Source: Zygnema cylindricum (taxonomy: Eukaryota > Streptophyta > Zygnematophyceae > Zygnematales > Zygnemataceae). From it: a DNA stretch of 64,000 nucleotides. The DNA lies in contig JBBHKE010001258.1 in assembly GCA_037447655.1 (NCBI GenBank), forward strand, positions 450,327-514,326. Direction: 5' to 3'. Below the pieces are notes generated by a model. The model was not told where the DNA came from, ran no database searches, and saw nothing but the letters and a program-made list of their open reading frames with translations. Position 1 is the first letter of the stretch, and every line of letters starts with the position of its first letter. Positions 42,126 through 53,300 of the stretch are shown in pieces. The translations under genes and the position numbers were made by a program.

Positions 42126-42787
42126 TTAAACTTCATTCCTCAATTGCTCCAATTTTGGCGGTGGAGGGGGCTCATCGACATGTGGTACCCTCGGAATTTC
42201 CCAAAGGTACGTACGCCTCACTTGCACATTTCGGAAGCGTTGTAAAACCGCACTTCGAGCCTCTAAAAATTCGTTTAGCTCCGGAGTACGAGTTGCACGA
42301 CGTAGAATGGTGAATAACCGTGGATCCCAAGGGTGATAATGCCGCATTAATTCCGGCACATCGATTTAGAATCCGATCGGTCGATGTACAATCCATGTAA
42401 AACGTTCATCATTAGGCTGAAAATGCCTAATGTAAGGGAAATTTGAAGCATGGTTGTACGATGCGATGTACAACCATGTTGGGTGGGCGGGGACATCTGG
42501 AGGGATGTCTAGAATTTCCGGGACGGGGTTCAAATTCCGTACGAGAGGCCGAGCCTCCCCATAACGCCAATAGTCCGGCCACTCCTCGACCGGGATATAG
42601 TGGGCCGCCGATGGTCGGAAGCCATCCATGGCCTCATCTCCGACGGGAGGCGGAAAAAACCAATCGGGTTCTTCCTCTCGAACGGGAACATCATGGTCGG
42701 CCGGAATTTGAGGTGGTTGTACCGCCACGATAGCTCTTTCGCGGTTCGGTGAAGGAGGAAAAGCAACGACCTCGTTTATGACTTATT
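42126..42787 (-). pseudogene. Second ORF near the transposase, interrupted by one stop
   Basis: One frame runs from about 42787 (VAFPPSPNRERAIVAVQPP) through DHDVPVREEEPDWFFPPP, HYIPVEEWPDYWRYGEARPL and RHFQPNDERFTWIVHRPIGF. It meets TAA at 42366 and continues in the same frame as IDVPELMRHYHPWDPRLFTI to NEV and a stop. It is proline- and tryptophan-rich with no known domain. It lies upstream of the transposase on the same strand and is probably a second transposon protein. Confidence 0.45.
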
Positions 42788-43570
42788 AATACCTTTTCAC
42801 TCATTTAATGATATAAAAGAAAGAATTTAAAGAAAGAATTTGCTTCCACCTTCTCTGTTTAATTCACTGTGGAAATCCATAAGTGCTGGGCATATTATAT
42901 TATTTTTGGTATCAAAGGTAAATACTCCACTTCAAGATAAAAAATCGAAAATAATATAATCTCGAGGGGATCTGATTCAACGCTATTTGAGGAATCTATG
43001 GAGGACCAATGGAGAGGGGAGGATTAGGGGAGGATGTCATGAATTAAGTCATCGTAGGAGGATTTTTTTTTCAATCTCCTAGATTTTGAAACGGTAATAA
43101 ACCTAAATTTTGAGATCTGACAGGATCTCACCAGAAAATCTCATACACATCTTAGAGATTAACTTCAGAGAAAGAATGATTCTATGATGCAAGTACAACA
43201 ATTAGTGTTGCCACAGGCGCAACAGACGATGCATTTCTCTAGACTCTAGTATTCTTTAAATGTTCTTTCAAACAAAACATCAAATTACTATTTTTTACTC
43301 ATTTTGTACCCGATAGCTTTTCCATCGCAAGTTTTGCAAGAAAGTTTTGGTAACTATCAATGCACGTCATGTGCAGTCAAAGTCTTCTCACTTACCATTC
43401 AAAATATATAGTATATTGGAGTATATCGAAGTATTTGTATATGTATATAGTAAATAGGAGTATATCCGTGCATCATTAAGTCACAGGCCACATTTTCCTA
43501 CAATCTTTCACTAACCCTAGTGAGTGCGGTACGAGATGACTAAATTGGGAGGATGAACATTCTCATAGTA
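42788..43570. other. Gene-free stretch
   Basis: AT-rich, with no repeat family or exon recognised. Positions 43385-43470 have short TATAGTATA-type repeats. Confidence 0.5.
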
Positions 43571-44560
43571 TAGCAGTGACCTTGAGAGATGCAGTGGTAA
43601 AGGAGTTTTTTTCGAAATTCACAATACCATGTGAGAAAAGTGTCGTCCTTGTATGCCAGATAAGGGTTTTTTACTATCAACGGCGCGTGTTGCTCTCGTT
43701 GCCTATTTGGGAAGTTGGTGCCTTGTTGCCTCCACTATTGTCTCTCGTTTTTTGGCTAGGGTCAGTCATATTTTTACTACTGTTGTCCCTCGTATTTCGG
43801 TTGGTTTGCTCGCTTTCGCCTTCCAACGATCCATTTTGGACACGTCATGTTCTCATCCTGCTGTTGTCATCAACATGTCAGTTCTTTCCAATATTTTCAC
43901 AACATTAGTTGCGCGTGTTGAGGAATTTCTTTCTGATCAGGTTGTCGTCGCCATTAAGACTGAGCTTCTCGAGGCGCTTCCTTACGATTCTTCCCGTGCA
44001 CGCTTTCTCTCTCGTAGTGGACCTCATTCCGGAGCTTGGCTATTGGCTACCCCTATTTCATCCACCCTCCGTTTCACGCTAGCTTAATTCACCATGGCCT
44101 TCAAGTTTCGGCTTGGCCTCCTTCATCCACCATTGCTTGGCTCTCTTGTTTGCTTGTCTGACAGCGTTTTTTGAGCTCGACGGCATCCATTTGTGTCGTT
44201 GCTACTACGAGGGCGAGTTGATTCGGGTGCAGGACATTATTCGTGACACCATTGCGACTATCACTTCGGAGGGGGGATTTTCACTTCGTCGGAAAGTTTC
44301 CCACATTATTCCTCCCCGTCGGATTGACATTGTATTACTTGATGGTGCGCGTCGCATATTCGGTGACGTTGTTTTGGCGAACCCTACCTAGGATACAGTC
44401 GTGAGTCAAGCAGCTCGGCATGTTGGTGTCACCGCTCGTGACGCGATTAGAAAAGGAGGAACGCGATAACTGTGGATGGCTTTATTCCAATGGTCGTTGA
44501 GATATTTGGTTGTTAGGGTATGGCTTTGGACGAGTTTCTCCGTGCTTGTGGTCGGCGTTC
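43571..44560 (+). pseudogene. Retroelement remnant (post-RT C-terminal region)
   Basis: Plus-strand frames keep pieces in the right order: SRSGPHSGAWLLATPISSTL (about 44010-44070), then FELDGIHLCRCYYEGELIRV with QDIIRDTIATI, then PRRIDIVLLDG and GDVVLANPT (44170-44390). After a stop come GFIPMVVEIFG and ALDEFLRACG in shifted frames near 44476-44560. From memory this resembles the tail after reverse transcriptase in some LINE-like elements (GAW-LxAxPxSS, a Cys/His-like knuckle, and a DVxxxxP motif). Several frameshifts and stops show decay. The class is tentative. Confidence 0.45.
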
Positions 44561-45563
44561 ATTCTAGCAAACTAGCAACTAGGACTTGGGAGCCCTCTTG
44601 CTTCACTCCTTGCTTCTTTTTATCGCCAACGTTTATTTGTTGCCCTACAACAAGTGCAAGCTTCTATCCTCCTTCGGTCGTCTATTGCAGTTATGGATCA
44701 TCGGGGTTCCGAAGCTCCCTTTCCGTGCTCCTCTGAGATTCGGGAACATACGCTGTTGCTTTTCCTATATTTTTAGTTATGCTAGGGTTTTGTTGAGTCA
44801 TTTTCGTTTTCCCACTCTATTGGATGTTTCTTTACGTGTTTCATTAGGTGTTTGTTGCTTCTTTGGGTGTTTTTGTTTTACCTGCCATTTTTCCGTAACT
44901 TCGTCGCTTTTACCTTGCTTATCTTTTATGTTTTCCCTCCCAATGTAGTATTTCAGTATTAGAATTGCTGACCGGTTTGTTCCCATGGACTCACATGGTT
45001 TACCACCGCGCTTTTTTAAAAAGTCAGCCGTTTACTTGCAAAGTACATTCATCTTCAAGTTTTCATAAACCTAAACATCGCATGAACTGCAAAATAACAA
45101 TTACAAATTCGAGATTGCTTTGTTGTTTCAAATAGCTGAAAGCTTGAGAATGGCGATTGCACAAATGCAACAAATATGGGAAGATTGTACTATTATTAAA
45201 AATTTGAGTAAAAGTCAATAAATACAACAAACACAAATGATGATACCCACTTCAAAAAACAAAAAACTAATCAAAAAATCGAAATACACATTACCAATAT
45301 GAGAGAAACACAATAAGCAATCACAACTTTCCAAATTTAAACAAATTCAGATCAACATCTCAAATTCTACTAAATTTCGAGATACCGTTTACAATAAAAG
45401 TCAAAACAGAAAGAGACAAATACTAAACCATTCGTTTATTGTCACATCACACCAGTACGGACCAACCGACGCTCCAATCCCTAAAGACTCTAAAAACCCA
45501 AAAACCCTAAAAACTTTAAAACCCTAAAACCCTTTAAAACTCTAAAAACAGCAAAAATAGATA
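44561..45563. other. Gene-free stretch with telomere-like words
   Basis: No exon. Positions 45481-45545 contain five or six AAACCCTAAA/AAAACCCTTTAAA words, a degenerate plant-telomere-like run just downstream of the CGI121 stop codon. Confidence 0.5.
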
Positions 45564-45999
45564 TTAAAGGGATTCCCTTGATGCAATTCGAGAAACAATA
45601 GCATTTTCTAAAGAAGACGATTCAAGTTCCAAAGCTCCAATTTTGTAATTCTGTGTCCCCATCCAAAAAACAATTGTGTACTTGAAGAGGCATAATAGTC
45701 ACAAAATATAAGCAGAAAAAACCAATCGAAATTCAATTTACAAAAGAAAAAAATCCATTTATTTAAATGAAGTGCATTGATTCAATTGCGGGGTTGAGCT
45801 CCGTCTTAGAGGGAATTACTGGGTTATGGGTTAGAGTTTATAATAGGTTTAAATGTTTGGATTGGGTAGCTTTAACAGGATTTGTTGGTTTGATTTTTAT
45901 ACTTTGTTACGATTTAGTTATGTTTTTGTTTTGTCCATTCTAGTTTGTCATTTTTGGTGTTCTTAGATCCAATGTTTAATTGATCTTGTTGTCCATCTT

Positions 46000-46105
46000 C
46001 AATATCATTATATATATACATATAAATATACATATATATACATATATATACATATATGCAAAATGATAGACACACACACACACACACACACACACCCACA
46101 CACAC
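46000..46105. repeat. (TATATACA)n and (CA)n microsatellites
   Basis: TATACATA units are followed by a run of CACACACA from about 46070 to 46108, in the last intron of the CGI121-like gene. Confidence 0.9.
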
Positions 46106-46799
46106 ACAATCAATCCTTTTTTTTCTTTATGCACCATTTCCATCACACAAGAATGCATTCCATTGAACGCATAATATTGTGTTTAGTTATTAACATATTC
46201 CCAACAGTGGCATTAACGAATACATAACAATAATAATCTTTATTAAAAAACGTTCAAGATTCTTCAAATTTTGTTTTCCTAGTCGTCGTTTCCTTTAATC
46301 ACACAACCAGGAGATCCATTTTTTTCCTCATTATTACTATTGAAATTAATTAGTAATATTCAACATATTACTGGTTTTCTTTGACTTTCTAGGGATGAAT
46401 TGTGGTCCACACGTTCTTACCTTTTGAATTAAATCGGTATTTGCTCGAACTTTTAACTCGGAAAGGTTTACTTCCTTTCCTTTTACAAGAAGCCTCGCTT
46501 TTTCCAACTGCCATTCATTGAATTCAAACACACGCATAATGAAACGGGAATGAGTTTATGGGGCATTTTAGGAATTCGGGTTTTCTAGGGTTTTTTAAGG
46601 TATTTCTGATAAAAATATATGAGTTTTAGCACTCAATTATAACAAATAATTAAAGTGAAGACTGTAAGTAAGAATGAATACATTTAAGCACCCAATTTGA
46701 ACAAACAATTATAACAACAAATAACAGCAACAATATAACAAATAACAATAACTAGATTAAATTAACCGGGAAAATAAAAAGCCTCTAGATTCCGATTCG

Positions 46800-47095
46800 A
46801 GTACTATATTTTTTGATTCTATATTAGAATTATTTTCTCGTTTTCTAATGTAGTACTAAAGTCTGGTATTCTATTCTAGTAAAATATTCTCGTATTCTAT
46901 TCTCAAAGTATATTCTCGTATTCTATTATAGTATTCGATTCTTGTGTTACATTCTAGTATTCTAATCTAGTATGCCATTCTGGCATCCTATTCCAGTATT
47001 CTATTCTAGTATACTATATTCTCGTATTTTTAGTATTCTATTAAACTATCCTATTCTTGTATTCTATTCTGGTATTAGATTCTCGTATTTTAGCT
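46800..47095. repeat. TATTCTAGTATTC degenerate minisatellite
   Basis: About 20 loose copies of an ~11-15 bp unit (TATTCTCGTATTC, TATTCTAGTATTC), in the intron between exons 4 and 5 of the CGI121-like gene. Confidence 0.8.
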
Positions 47096-47499
47096 TATGA
47101 TTGGTTAAACAAAATTACTGTTAATTAAACATTTACTTACCTCTTCACATGCCGCGTCAAATCGGGACACCAAAACATAAGTAGAGTCCGTAGAGATACC
47201 CCATTTCCTCAACGATTCGGATATCTGAATAAAGCATTTATTTAAACAAATAAACAAGAAACACTAGATAAAGCCACAAATATATCCCACCCCTCCTCTT
47301 CCTCTGTTCCACAACAGACAAGTACTGTGATATTTTCTCTCTCTCTCCCCCTCTACCTTACATGCTTTGACGCTGAGTAGTTGTACGTTCAGAATGAGCC
47401 GCGCCACGAATTCCGTGACTGTGACAGCAAAGCCTTGTGGGCCGCGGCAAGGAGAGGGAAGACGCTGACTACCTGGACCGAACTAAAACAAGTAGTGAA

Positions 47500-47785
47500 G
47501 GGAGGGAGGAGGAGGGAGGGAGGAGAGGGAGGAGGAGGAGGGGGGAGGGGAGGAGGGAGGAGGGTGGGAGGGAGGGAGGAGAGAGGAAAGGACACCTGGT
47601 ATTGAACAATGGAGGGGACAAGGAAGAGAGTGAGAGGAAGGGGAAGGGGAATATGCTCACAACCTAAAACAAAAGTAAAGGAATAGGAACAAAGGGAGAT
47701 GGAGATAGAAGGTGGAAAAGGAACGGAGAGGGCAGAAGGAAAGAGGGAGAGAGGGAGAGAGGAAGAGAGGGAGGGAGAGGAGAGA
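47500..47785. repeat. GGAGGAGGG / GAGAGGGA purine tract
   Basis: Plus-strand purine-rich low complexity, CT-rich in the CGI121 sense strand, just upstream of exon 3 (intron 2). Confidence 0.85.
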
Positions 47786-48176
47786 GGAATTCTGGCGATG
47801 AAGTATACGGACTTAATTTTTAAATGCCAAAACAATGTATCACCATACAAACAAGGAGTAAACAATCCCGTGATGTATAGATTGAAACCTTTTATCTTTC
47901 TTCCATCAAACAGTTGCCCATCCTCCTACAAAATTTTCAAGTTTTTGAATGAATATTTGGTTTAAGAACGATGTGAAGCACAAAATACCCTTCCACAAAT
48001 TTCTTCAGTTTTGCTAAGAATATGGAAAACAAAACGTAAAGAACAAAAGATTGTAAATTCTTACCAGGGCAGCATTCATGAACCCCAACTCTGGTTCCAG
48101 TGAACCATCTTGAAGTTGCTTCAAGAGTTCCCTGACTTTCCCAATGGACCCTCCGTCCACATTAACTGTCAGCTAT

Positions 48177-48310
48177 GATACAATACAATACAATAATATA
48201 ATATAATATAATAAAGAGCAATACAATACAATACAATATAATACGATACAATATAATACAGTGCCATACAATACAATGCCATACAATGCGACTCAATGTC
48301 ATATGATAAA
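48177..48310. repeat. (ATACA)n pentanucleotide repeat
   Basis: Alternating ATACAATACAAT and ATAATATAAT units lie immediately 5' (in the transcript) of exon 2 of the CGI121-like gene. Confidence 0.9.
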
Positions 48311-48563
48311 ATGCAATATAATATAAGTATGGATGCTTGAATGCAGAAAATGCATTGCTTTGTTTTCTCTCTAATTTGATCTCACGATAACACCATAGTT
48401 TGTGTGGATCAACCTAATGTTAAATGCGGGTATTTTTATGGTTGCATATTGATTGAGGTGAACCATAGCCATTACCAAATCTAAAATTTGTGAATCACGA
48501 GCGTCAATGCTAGTCCTTTTTTTGCATACATGATATAACGTGTACTAAACAATCCATGATTTT

Positions 48564-48779
48564 ACAGCGTGCATCACTATTAGCGTTAATGTTTTTTTTG
48601 GTCTTTAAACTCATTTTCTCCTGCACACTTGTCAGACTATAAATTCGATAGTTGCAATGGAAACATAAGATTTTGATCTTTCAAATAATGGTCTCTAAAC
48701 TACAATCGGGCACCTGTGCACGGAAAAAAGTTGCTTTAAGTGCGAAAAAAACATTAACACTAATAGCGACACACGGTGA
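48564..48779. mobile_element. ~216 bp MITE, copy 2 of the 'TATCGCTATTAG' family
   Basis: Ends ACAGCGTGCATCACTATTAG + CGTTAATG and inverse CATTAACACTAATAGCGACA + CACGGTG. Internal CTCCTGCACACTTGTC pairs loosely with CACCTGTGCACGG. Inserted in the presumed intron 1 of the CGI121-like gene. Confidence 0.75.
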
Positions 48780-49309
48780 AGTTCATTCACACTAGCAAGG
48801 TGCTATCACAAGAGATAACGTATCCTAAAAAGACCCAAAAAAAAAAAGTACACACAAAAATAATGTGCATTTGGAGATACTACGCATTAACTTGTCACCA
48901 ACAAGACTTTCGGTATTGTCCCGCACATTACAAAATAAAAACATTACGACACAAAAGAGGTTTTGATGTATCTTGTTGCGTTTAGATATTATTCTTATGA
49001 TTATATCTCCTGTAGTAGTAAACGTCTAAATGTTGGCCTTTTCAGCAACGTTTAGCAATTCTCAACCACTTCATAAACTTGGAGCACACATTTCCAATAA
49101 CGTATCTACATAACTACAAACATTTTTTCCTTTCCAATATTTTTTTCAATTTTAGGGTTCAATTTTAGATGCTGTCAAAACATAACTGTAGTTTCCTCAA
49201 TAGAATCTGAATAGTAAAAAGAGTAACATTCGACATAAAAAGCAAAAAATTGTCTGTGAGTGAACTGCTTACGATGTGTTCGTCACTGCTTCAAAGAGAA
49301 GAAGATGAA

Positions 49310-49870
49310 GAGTTCGACCAGGATGGCCTTCAAATGTGAAACTGGTCATCTCCGGCGCTTACAATTCAGGACAGTTTAGGGTTATATTACGGCTTATTTA
49401 CTATTTATGGTATGGCGTTAAAATGTGAGATGCTCATGTCCGACGCTTAAGGTCTAGGGAATTTTATGGTCATAATAGTGTTTTAGAAGTTATGGCCTTC
49501 TATTATAAAACTGGTCAACACTAAGTCAACACTAATGTCCAACACTAAGGATTCATGGCAGTTTAGGGTTTTGGTACGGCTTATTAGTTACGGAATTTCA
49601 AATGTGAAATTGGTCGTGTTCAATACTTAGAGTTCACGGAAGTAAAACATTTCATGCCAAACGTTAGGTGTTCAGGATGATGTAGGATTTGATTAGGTTT
49701 TGACATCTATGGCCTTCAAATGTAATTGGTCGTGAGCAAAGACAAGGGTTCAGGGCAATTTAGGGTTTGACTAAGGCTTGGACGCTTTGGCCTGGACTGT
49801 GAATTTGGTCATGTCCAATTCCCAAGGTTGAAGGCGCTTTAGACTGTAATTAGGGTTTGGATTTTGGAAG
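49310..49870. repeat. Diverged tandem unit carrying TTTAGGGTTT (telo-box)
   Basis: Six or seven loose copies of an 80-90 bp unit: AAACTGGTCATGTCCRACRC then TTAGGGTTCA, GGGCAGTTTAGGGTTT and ACGGCTTA. It covers the start of the presumed first exon of CGI121 and its upstream side, in the ~1 kb between this gene and the divergent PORR gene. AAACCCTA boxes are known elements of plant housekeeping promoters. Here they may just belong to the repeat. Confidence 0.65.
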
Positions 49871-50374
49871 TTCTTCAACAGACTTCTGGAATAAAGATTG
49901 CTCCACTTCAACGCAAGCGAATTCAAGAGAATTGTAGTTAAAATTTTTAAACGAGTGAACCAAAAGTACAATCGTACTATTCGTTCACCACAATTCCATA
50001 AACAACAATTATTTTGTTACTCGTGACGACTAATAAGAGTTTTAGTACGAAGTCGACTTCACAGATCGGACGGACAGCTGATTCTACAGTACAGTACTTT
50101 AGTATTCTCCGGTACAATAGAGTACAGAACTTTATTGTATTTTTTAATTATGGGAAAATTACAAAATTTCCGTTTACATATGTGCGAACTCCGCACGAAT
50201 AATTGCACGTTTAGAACATAGTACGCTGTTTTTCAAGAATATTGGAGAACAGAGAAAAAAGCCTTTTCAAGAGTATCTAATCATTCTCTCTCTCCAAAAT
50301 TTGTGCAACAAAATCCTATTATACGTTAGTTTGTGGAGAGGGAAACATTTTTTTTTTTTTAGCGCCTTTCCTTA

Positions 50375-53300
50375 ATGTCCGCCATGGCTGGCACATTGTT
50401 AAGTTCACTTCCTTCTTTCACTTGTTTAAGCCTTCAGGAGAGCAAATGTTCTGCTTATCCTACGACTGCAGGATGTCCTAAGTCTAATTTCTGGGGCGAA
50501 GTCTTCCTTCGGAGGGACTCAAATTCTACAAAATATCATCTGCAGACTGTTAAGGTACACACAAGCAATAATTCTGGTTTACTTTGAAGCCTTAAAAATT
50601 TCTTGAACATGGTAACTTAGAAACTAAGTTATGTCATCGTTTTTCCTTTTTCTTTTTTCTCTTTTCTCTTTTCTCTTTTTCTTTACATTTATTTTTTGCA
50701 TCTTTATCCAGTCTTTGACAAAAATGAGTGGTTTGTCATCTTACTCTATTGGAAGGGACTGTTATGTGAGTCTTTACATTTTTGCATCATTTTATGTATA
50801 TTGTAACGGCTGAAAGTTCTCCCAATCACACAAGACCCGATACTTTCATGTCGCACGTGTTTTATCTTCAACTAAAAGTTCAAAATTATCATACGTATTT
50901 GCTTGCAAGACTTGGCTTTTCAGTTTTTCAACAATACTAGGGAAGAATAACACCAATTTCACATGCTCTTCAGAAAATTCCGGGTTTAGGTCTTCCGGTG
51001 GCGAGGATAAAACGACGAAAAGATCCACAGTTGGACATTGTCATAGAACGTGACAAGAAATTACGGATTGTAACTAAGATTAAGGAGCTTCTTTGCAAAC
51101 AGGTACAGTGCCCATCGCTATGCTGTGAAAAGACGAATGACGAATTCGGTCGCGAATGTTTTTGGTCAAAACTCACAAAAAATAGTGTTAATTACATAAT
51201 GTAAGGGAGTGGACTGAAATTGGCCACGTCTCCCTACCCTAAATAGGTGATTAGTATTATTGATTGAATTTGTTAGTATTTTTAATTTCACTTCAATACT
51301 ACTATTTTATTTTTACTTATAACAATGGGCAGTTTACTCTAGTTTGGTGATTCCCTTTCGCGACACCTTTTTTTTTTCCTACAGATGCTCCAGTTTGCAA
51401 ACTGTTTAATGTTAACTGTTAACTTGTTAACAAATGAGCAATTTTTGTGCAGATGTTTAAGTTTGGTAACTGTTAAGTTATTGTTATTTGTTAACTGTTA
51501 GCGGTTAACAGTTAACTTTTGACTTGTTAATCAATGAGCAATTTCTTGTCTTTTGCAGGAACGACGAGTAATGACTTTGAAGCAGCTTGGACTCTACCGA
51601 CGAATGCTTGGCTTGAATGGAAAAAGAAGGTGTATTGTTTTGCTTCGGAGGTACGGCTATGTACACAATTTTTTTGATCTTACAGGCTGTGAAAATCTCA
51701 AAGGCATCTATTAGAACTTTTGAACACAATAATGTACTTTTATCCGGAAAATTTCGAAAATGCCTATAAAAATTTTAAACTTGATTATGACCGGGCTTAT
51801 AAACATAACTGCTTTTTGCCAGCTCAAGTTTGTGTGTTTATGCATTTACGGGATTAGTATTAGTGTATGATTAGTGTTTTTCACTGGATTTGTGTTAGGG
51901 CGCTTGGAGGATAAGTAACATGGACGTTTTTAGGGTGGCCAAAAAGGTAGCAATACTGATGTTTTTGAAATAGCTGTATCTTAGTGACAAGGACGGATTA
52001 AGAATGCTTTAATTGTTTAGTCTGCTGTCAGATACAAACTACTGAACGCCGTGTATGGCTATTAGCGTTCATATTTTTTTCACCACTTCATTTTTTCCGT
52101 GCACACCTGTCCAGTTTTCCTTCAGGGCTTGCCAGTTGGAAGGTAAGATTTTTGCCTTTCCATCGCAACCAACCGGCGGATTAATGAAGCTGACAAGTGT
52201 GCACTGTGAAAAATGAGTTCAAACTTTGATGGCCGAAAAAAACATCAACGCTGAAGCGGTATGGTGTACTTTTTGTCTCATTTGATACCGACATTAATTT
52301 ATAATAATGGTCCTTAAACAGTCCAGGCAGATACTTGAGGTTATATGCCCGTTTTTCAGGGTTTGTTAGGGGCCAACGGGGGTGCAGGTTTCCGGCTGTA
52401 TTTGAGGTGCATGATGAGGGTGCAGGGCAGATATGGTTTCGTTTCACAAGGGCGGCTGAGGAACAACTTCTTAAAGAGCTTTATTTCAAGGAGAAAATGG
52501 AGGGCATATTGGTTGACAAGGTGAGGAAAAAAGTGTCTCTTTGCTTTGATATATTCAGGTTGGTGGGACTTTAGTTACATGACTGGACAGTTAAACAGGT
52601 CTTTGCAAATAAATTTTTGAAAAACCTCGCAAGTATGGATGAACTTGCTTATCATTATTGAACCATAGTCAAGGCATTGCGATTGAAATCAGAAGTGAAA
52701 TGAGATGACATATGCTTTCTTTAAACAATGTAAACACAAATCTAATCGCCGTTTGCTCGTAAGTGACCAGCCACGCCGAGCTTTATCCATCTCGGTAATG
52801 CTTACAACACATTTTGGCGACAAGTGTCTGTGTACAAGAGTGAGCAATGCTGAATTGGGTTGTTGTGTCACTAACTGCCTCTTCTTTCTTATGTGGTCTT
52901 TTGCAGATCCGGAAGTTGCTTATGATGTCCACTGAAAAACGATTGGTGGTACAAAAGCTTACTCATTTACGGCGAGACTTGGGATTGCCTCTCGATTTTA
53001 TAACAGTAAGTTTGTTGCCTTTATGGAAGAGCATTAGAGCATTCAACTTCTATTGAAATTAGGCATATGAGAGATTTTGAGAATTGAGGGATAAGTAAGA
53101 ATAACTCTGCGCAAAGAACTCTGAAACGTTTTATGAAACTGTTACCACACTGATCGACTCTTTTTGGTGGTCTGGTTAATGGCCGATTTTTGCACACAAA
53201 CAGTGTATGTGTAAAACCTTTACTGGGAGCCTGTGGTTCCTTGTCACACATAAAAATGAATATGTGTTTCAATACTGAGCCCTTTGCTGGGAAGTAATTA

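Larger units (their letters stand above)
45564..49349 (-). pseudogene. CGI121/TPRKB-like KEOPS subunit with one in-frame TGA
   Basis: Candidate exons on the minus strand: 49273-49349 (MTSFTFEGHPGRTLHLLLFEAVTNT), 48065-48172 (RELLKQLQDGSLEPELGFMN), 47362-47472 (VFPLLAAAHKALLSQSRNS, then YNYSASKH), 47141-47224 (ISESLRKWGISTDSTYVLVS), 46421-46507 (KGKEVNLSELKVRANTDLIQ) and 45564-45650 (NYKIGALELES, AIVSRIASRESL, TAA). The last five are phase 0 and follow the CGI121 family motif by motif. Family members help the KEOPS complex make t6A in tRNA. Exon 3 has TGA at 47389-47391 in an otherwise open frame, and the exon 1/2 join is off by one base. So this is either a recent pseudogene, an assembly error or a real truncation. 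TGA ends the USP gene nearby, so general recoding is unlikely. Confidence 0.8.

Noticed and set aside
47389-47865. 158-codon Ser/Pro-rich minus-strand frame
   Set aside because: Most of it is the antisense of a GA-rich intron tract; only 47362-47472 matches CGI121.
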